Shown here piece after piece: positions 59,954-64,000 of a stretch of DNA of 64,000 bases (position 1 is its first letter; every line of letters starts with the position of its first letter). Position numbers and translations under genes: made by a program. Source of the stretch: Rhynchopus sp. YZ270_cl-10 (taxonomy: Eukaryota; Euglenozoa; Diplonemea; Diplonemida; Diplonemidae); assembly GCA_964035575.1 (NCBI GenBank), contig OZ037846.1, forward strand, positions 1,081,501 to 1,145,500, in the 5' to 3' direction. Under the pieces are notes generated by a model that worked only from the letters and a program-made list of their open reading frames with translations, was not told the DNA's origin and searched no databases.

Positions 59954-60648
59954 CAGGGTTTCCGCCAAGGGGGACCGGGGGGGACCATGGACCCCCCCAA
60001 TATTTTTCCCAGAAAAATCCGGATTTTTACAGGGGTTTGGGGGGGACCATGGTCCCCCCCAAGAAAAATGGGGTTTTGGAGGTTGTAGATGACCCCCCAT
60101 GGTCATGCGACCCCACCGTGCAGAGCATTTGGCTCGCTGTGCCAGAAGAAGTGGAAGAAAAAGGGGGTGGTGCAATCTTTTTAAAAAAGGGTAAAAGTAG
60201 CGTACCGTGCGCCTGCGGCGCTGTGTTGCTAGCTATGTGATATTGATATACTTCCATCGATACTTCCGTGCATTGCCCCTTTTTCTAAGGAGGCTTCGGT
60301 GCAAGGGACGGGTAGTTATTACATGTTGCCACTGCAGCACTGTAATGCTGTATCACCATACAATAGAAAAAGCAAACACCATCACCCTCCACTCTCACAG
60401 GACCCCTTACCTTGTTAAGCTTCCACCCCCGACCTCCAAACAAACCACCTCTACCAGACACACAGCTGTGAAGCTTGTCATGGCTGCTATCAAACCTGGT
60501 GCACCCTTCGCCTCTCCACTCTGTGGCCTGCAGGGAGGCGCGCGCGAAGCGCGCGACGACCGCTTTTGCGGGAGAAAAATTTTTTTTGGGGGGTCTTTTT
60601 GATGGTCCCCCCCAATTCCTGAAACCCCAAATCCTGGCGGAAACCCTG
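59954..60648. mobile_element. 695-bp non-autonomous element, CAGGGTTTCCGCCA ends
   Basis: CAGGGTTTCCGCCA at the left and TGGCGGAAACCCTG at the right, a 14-bp inverted repeat of CAGGG type as in hAT elements. It carries 'gggaccatggtccccccc' palindromes, a block ending in the 'gcgcctgcggcgc' motif and a CGCGCGAAGCGCGCG hairpin (about 60541). No transposase; flanking duplication not clear. A stray right end occurs at about 15879. Confidence 0.75.
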
Positions 60649-60727
60649 TAGGGGGGAAAAAAAAAAATGTAACCTGTTGATGATGCAACTTTTGTGGCTC
60701 ACCCCAACCAATTTTTTTTTTTTTTTA

Positions 60728-60770
60728 AAGATGAGGAACGCATGAGGCATGCTTTAGTCAGGTCCATCTT
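60728..60770 (+). promoter_or_regulatory. ACGAGAG-loop hairpin family, copy 18
   Basis: Base AAGATG/CATCTT is perfect, and an inner GCATG / AGG / CATGC stem is perfect too. The tail is ATAAACTTTTTATTTTTC, as in the LINE copy. The stem sequence is almost wholly replaced while pairing and tail persist. Confidence 0.6.
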
Positions 60771-61061
60771 ATAAACTTTTTATTTTTCTTTATTGTTTCT
60801 CTCTTCCAAGAGAGTCTTTGCACAAACAGTGTTTCCCACGGTGAGATTTTGGGGTGAGAAATCTCACAAAAAAAAAAAAAAAAAAAAAAGTGAGGTGAGA
60901 AATCTCACCTGCAGGAAAAAAAAAAAAAAAAAAAAAATCATGGTTGAACCACGGGAGTACCATGGGGAACTGGGTTGCTGACCGCACCATCCAGGCTGTA
61001 CCTCAATTTTTTTTTGCCTGCGGCGCCCAGTGTCTTATCCAGGAATCCAGATTTTAAGTTT

Positions 61062-61572
61062 GGGGGGGGTCAGTTTGTTTTTTTTTGCCCAAATTTTTTT
61101 TTCAGCACGACCAGGGAAAACATTGGGAACATAGTGAACTGTATATTTTTTTTTTGCGGAGCAAAAAAAAACAATATAAATGGCGCCGCAGGCGAAAATT
61201 TTTTTGGGTACGGTGTAAATGTATAGCTATTTACACCACGCCGAGGAAACACCTCAAACCCAGCTGAAAAAACTGACCCCCCCCACCGGCCCAAATTTCC
61301 GGAGAAAATTTGGGGGGGGTCACTGACCCCCCCCCAACCGGCCCAAAAAATACACTGGCGGCGCCATTTTCCCTTTTTTGCTCCGCAAAAAAGGGTTAGG
61401 TGTGTGACTATGTCCTGTAAAAAGATAGATTTTTACACTGTACCCTAATTTTTTTTCGCCTGCGGCGCCATTTGTTTGATTTTTTTTTTGCTCCGCAAAA
61501 ATCCCTATGTTCCCAATGTCCCTGGTCAGCAGTGCTGAGAAATTTTGGGCACAAAAACAAGCTGACCCCCCA
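61062..61572. mobile_element. 511-bp foldback element
   Basis: GGGGGGGTCAGTTTG...CAGCACGACCAGGG...CATTGGGAACATAG on the left is mirrored by CTATGTTCCCAATG...CCCTGGTCAGCAGTGCTG...AGCTGACCCCCC on the right. The inner arms meet around a 'gtcactgaccccccc' block at about 61318. No open frame of interest. Confidence 0.7.
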
Positions 61573-62289
61573 ATCTTCCAACGACAGTGACATTTATGTC
61601 AACAATTTTTAGAAATGTTGCGTACCGTGGCTTCGCTTGGGTGCCATGCCTGCCGTTTATTTTGTAAATGTACTGAGGTTACTGATAATTCGTGTACCAT
61701 GTGTGCCTGGTGCAAATATCAATGAAGTGCCGAACTCCGAGAAATTCTCACATTCCGCCGGAGGCCCCCAACTTGAGCTAAGGTGGGGACCCGGGCGCGC
61801 GAAGCGCGCCCGGGCTCGCCACACCTATACAAAAACCCGCAAAACCGCAAAATCTCACCTATTTTCAGAGTTAGGTGAGATGCTGGGAAACACTGTGCAC
61901 AAAAAAAAAAAAAAAAGAAAAAACAAAAAATACGAATCCAAAAAAGGGAAGAAATGATGAAAACAACCAACAACGGAGGGGGAAAAAAAAATACGCCCCA
62001 CCCCACGAGGAAAATATCATCCTTTTCCAACTTTCCCAAAAAAGTGCAAAAAAAAAATTTTTTTGTTCTTAGTGTCGCTGCCTGCGTTGCTCTCGGATCT
62101 TTTTTCGCGTAGGTCAGTCAGATATGGATGGTGGCACCGTGCTTATGATCTCTATTTTAATGGCGTTGGTGATGTCCTTTTTTATTGTGCACAGCGCGCA
62201 TGAACAAGACTGAACGGCTGTTCTTATCAAGACTCCTCCCCTCCCCTCACAACACCCTCACACCTCACACACCATTGCAGGAATTTCCT

Positions 62290-64000
62290 ATGCATACCAA
62301 CATGGTGCTGCCGTTTCTTGCTATTTTTATGGCATCAGTTCTGCCAGTGTCAGGATTTGTGCAGTCGTTCACTCCCACAAGTGAAATGACGTTTGAGTGG
62401 TCGCTCAGCAGTGATGGCAACACGATGTCGATCTCGCTGATCTGCGACTTTGATAAGTGGTGTTCTGTTGCCTTTGGCTCAAGCATGAGTGACGCAGACA
62501 CAATCACGTGCTCCACAACCACGCCTGGATCGTGTGAGGATGCTCACTCTACGGGGCTGTTCCAACCACCACGCGACGCAGTGCAGAACCTGAACAGCAT
62601 CACTTCCACCACAAGCAACGGGAAGACGACCTACACAATGACACGTCTGATGAACACTGGTGACTCTGTGGACAGAGTGCTCGTTCTTGGCACCACACCA
62701 ATCATTTGGGGCATTGGGCCGAACCTCGACATCAGGACCACACACACGAAGAAGTCAGGTGCAACAATTCTTCTGACGATCAACGAGCCTCCTGCAACAC
62801 CGCCGCCCTCGAACTCTGTGTGGGTGCGTGGGTGTGGTGGGGCACGCATCCTCTCTGAAAACGAGATGACGATTGACTACGAAATGGGTTCGCTGGGTGC
62901 TGACGAGGCAGTGCAGTTCACAGTTGCCATCACTGGCACGTACAACTACGGGTCCATCGGGTTCCGGACGACTGGTGACGAGATGCAGAACTACGACATT
63001 CTTGCTTGGGACCTGTCGCAGGACAACATCGTGGACTACAACATCATGACTGTGCCTGAGGCCGCACCGTCTGGTGTGGACGGGCAGCAGGATGGTGTCT
63101 TTGTGTCGAGGACGGGGCGTACAGTGGTCTTCCGGAGAAGGCTGTCGACAGGTGATGCGCACGACTACGTCCTGCAGTCAGGCAGACAGTTTGAGCTTGG
63201 CTGGGCTGTGGGGTACGGCAGCCCCAACGACGGGACGTGGACGGAGCACCCTGAAGCAGACGATGCAGACGTCACGCTCAACGCTTGCCCTCCCACACCG
63301 TCCCCACCCGTCACGTCCGCACCTACAGCTTCACCACCAACCCCCATGCCACCCACACCACCAGCACCTGGTCAGTCGGGGACCGGTGCTACACCTGGAA
63401 GTCAGTTCTTCAGGCCAAACCAAGACATGTCGTTTGAGTGGTCAATGAGCACAGACGGGACAACACTGTTGATGACACTCGACTGCATTTCCACAAAGTG
63501 GTGTTCCATCGGGTTTGGCGCAAGCATGAGTGACGCAGACACAATCACGTGCTCCACAACCACGCCTGGATCATGTGAGGATGCTCACTCTACGGGTCTG
63601 TTCCAACCACCACGCGACGCAGTGCAGAACCTGAACAACGTGAACGCAGTGACCGCAAACGGGAGGACTGTCTTCACAATGACACGTCTGATGAACACTG
63701 GTGACTCTGTTGACAAAGTGCTTGTGCAGGGCACGGCGCCGCTTATCTGGGGTGTGGGTGTCGGTGAGGACATCCGTTTGACACATGCGACAAAGGGTGC
63801 CACGACCATCTTGCTCTCCACGAATGTCGCACCTGCAACACCAGCGCCTCCTACAGCCGCCACACAGCCTGCACCTGCACCTTCACCACCAACCCCCATG
63901 CCACCCACACCACCAGCACCTGGTCAGTCGGGGACCGGTGCCGCCCCTGGAAGTCAGTTCTTCAGGCCAAACCAAGACATGTCGTTTGAATGGTCAATGA
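62290..64000 (+). CDS. Secreted multi-DOMON protein, 3' end beyond the window
   Basis: An uninterrupted frame of 570 codons from the ATG at 62290 to the window edge. A signal peptide (MVLPFLAIFMASVLPVSG, reached from either of two Met) precedes DOMON-like domain 1 (residues about 35-175: MTFEWSLSSDG...WCSVAFGSSMSDADTITCST). A second, divergent domain (about 177-330: YEMGSLGADEAVQFTVAITG...NYGSIGFRT) and a Pro-rich linker follow. Domain 3 is a near copy of domain 1, then comes a second Pro-rich linker, and the start of domain 4 is at the edge. DOMON domains bind haem or sugars and often occur in secreted or surface redox proteins. The methionine and cysteine positions are consistent with the fold, but I cannot assign a ligand. 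Upstream 'caccattgcag' is a good splice acceptor. Confidence 0.85.
   Translation, partial: MHTNMVLPFLAIFMASVLPVSGFVQSFTPTSEMTFEWSLSSDGNTMSISLICDFDKWCSVAFGSSMSDADTITCSTTTPGSCEDAHSTGLFQPPRDAVQNLNSITSTTSNGKTTYTMTRLMNTGDSVDRVLVLGTTPIIWGIGPNLDIRTTHTKKSGATILLTINEPPATPPPSNSVWVRGCGGARILSENEMTIDYEMGSLGADEAVQFTVAITGTYNYGSIGFRTTGDEMQNYDILAWDLSQDNIVDYNIMTVPEAAPSGVDGQQDGVFVSRTGRTVVFRRRLSTGDAHDYVLQSGRQFELGWAVGYGSPNDGTWTEHPEADDADVTLNACPPTPSPPVTSAPTASPPTPMPPTPPAPGQSGTGATPGSQFFRPNQDMSFEWSMSTDGTTLLMTLDCISTKWCSIGFGASMSDADTITCSTTTPGSCEDAHSTGLFQPPRDAVQNLNNVNAVTANGRTVFTMTRLMNTGDSVDKVLVQGTAPLIWGVGVGEDIRLTHATKGATTILLSTNVAPATPAPPTAATQPAPAPSPPTPMPPTPPAPGQSGTGAAPGSQFFRPNQDMSFEWSM

Larger units (their letters stand above)
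60649..62289. other. Repeat-rich stretch before the DOMON gene
   Basis: No gene is supported. It contains a hairpin copy at 60728, a foldback at 61062-61572, and a CCCGGGCGCGC-GAA-GCGCGCCCGGG hairpin at about 61788. 'cctcacacaccattgcag' ends at 62280, a likely acceptor 9 bp before the next ATG. Confidence 0.55.

Overview
The window looks like nuclear DNA of a free-living protist. My best guess is a euglenozoan, perhaps a diplonemid, at about even odds. The evidence is as follows. Genes are mostly intronless, GC-richer islands in AT-rich, poly-T-studded intergenic DNA. Most start codons lie a few to about 100 bp after a pyrimidine-rich run and an AG that could accept a trans-spliced leader or end a 5' UTR intron. 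The active-type cyclase domains have the membrane-receptor adenylate cyclase motif style known from kinetoplastids. Three conventional introns are visible; all begin GTATGT or GTATGTCC and end CACAG. No bacterial, organellar, LTR-element or viral gene was recognised.

Layout. 1-5.2 kb: repeats, GC-rich mini-hairpin clusters and a 1.2-kb three-block satellite. 5.2-7.9 kb: secreted PAN/Apple-like surface protein. 10.3-11.9 kb: two-exon gene for a zinc-ribbon and RS/RD-rich protein with a (GCACT)25 repeat in its intron. 12.8-23.6 kb: four intact paralogous six-TM cyclase-family genes. 24.4-26.1 kb: coiled-coil protein. 26.1-31.1 kb: nested foldback elements. 31.1-33.2 kb: fifth cyclase paralogue with two frameshifts. 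34.3-36.8 and 49.7-52.2 kb: two near-identical GH92 alpha-mannosidase genes. Between them lie a 5-kb repeat graveyard and an apparently intact two-ORF APE-type LINE (42.8-49.1 kb). 52.3-56.3 kb: more foldbacks. 56.3-59.7 kb: a complete hAT transposon with an 8-bp target duplication. 60-61.6 kb: foldbacks. 62.3 kb to the end: a secreted multi-DOMON protein that continues past the window.

How the genes relate. The cyclase cluster has two C-terminal classes on a shared membrane and signalling-helix front end. Class A has a canonical adenylate cyclase domain plus a degenerate second one; class B keeps only a degenerate domain. Neighbouring genes share almost identical front halves but different back halves, so domains have been swapped within the array. 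The PAN, GH92 and DOMON proteins are all predicted to be secreted or surface-bound and could act on external glycans or adhesion.

The most unusual signal is a dispersed set of at least 18 short hairpins with a conserved ACGAGAG-like loop, stems that change in a compensated way, and a T-rich tail. Every copy I found is on the plus strand, the same strand as the host genes. One copy forms the 3' tail of the LINE.
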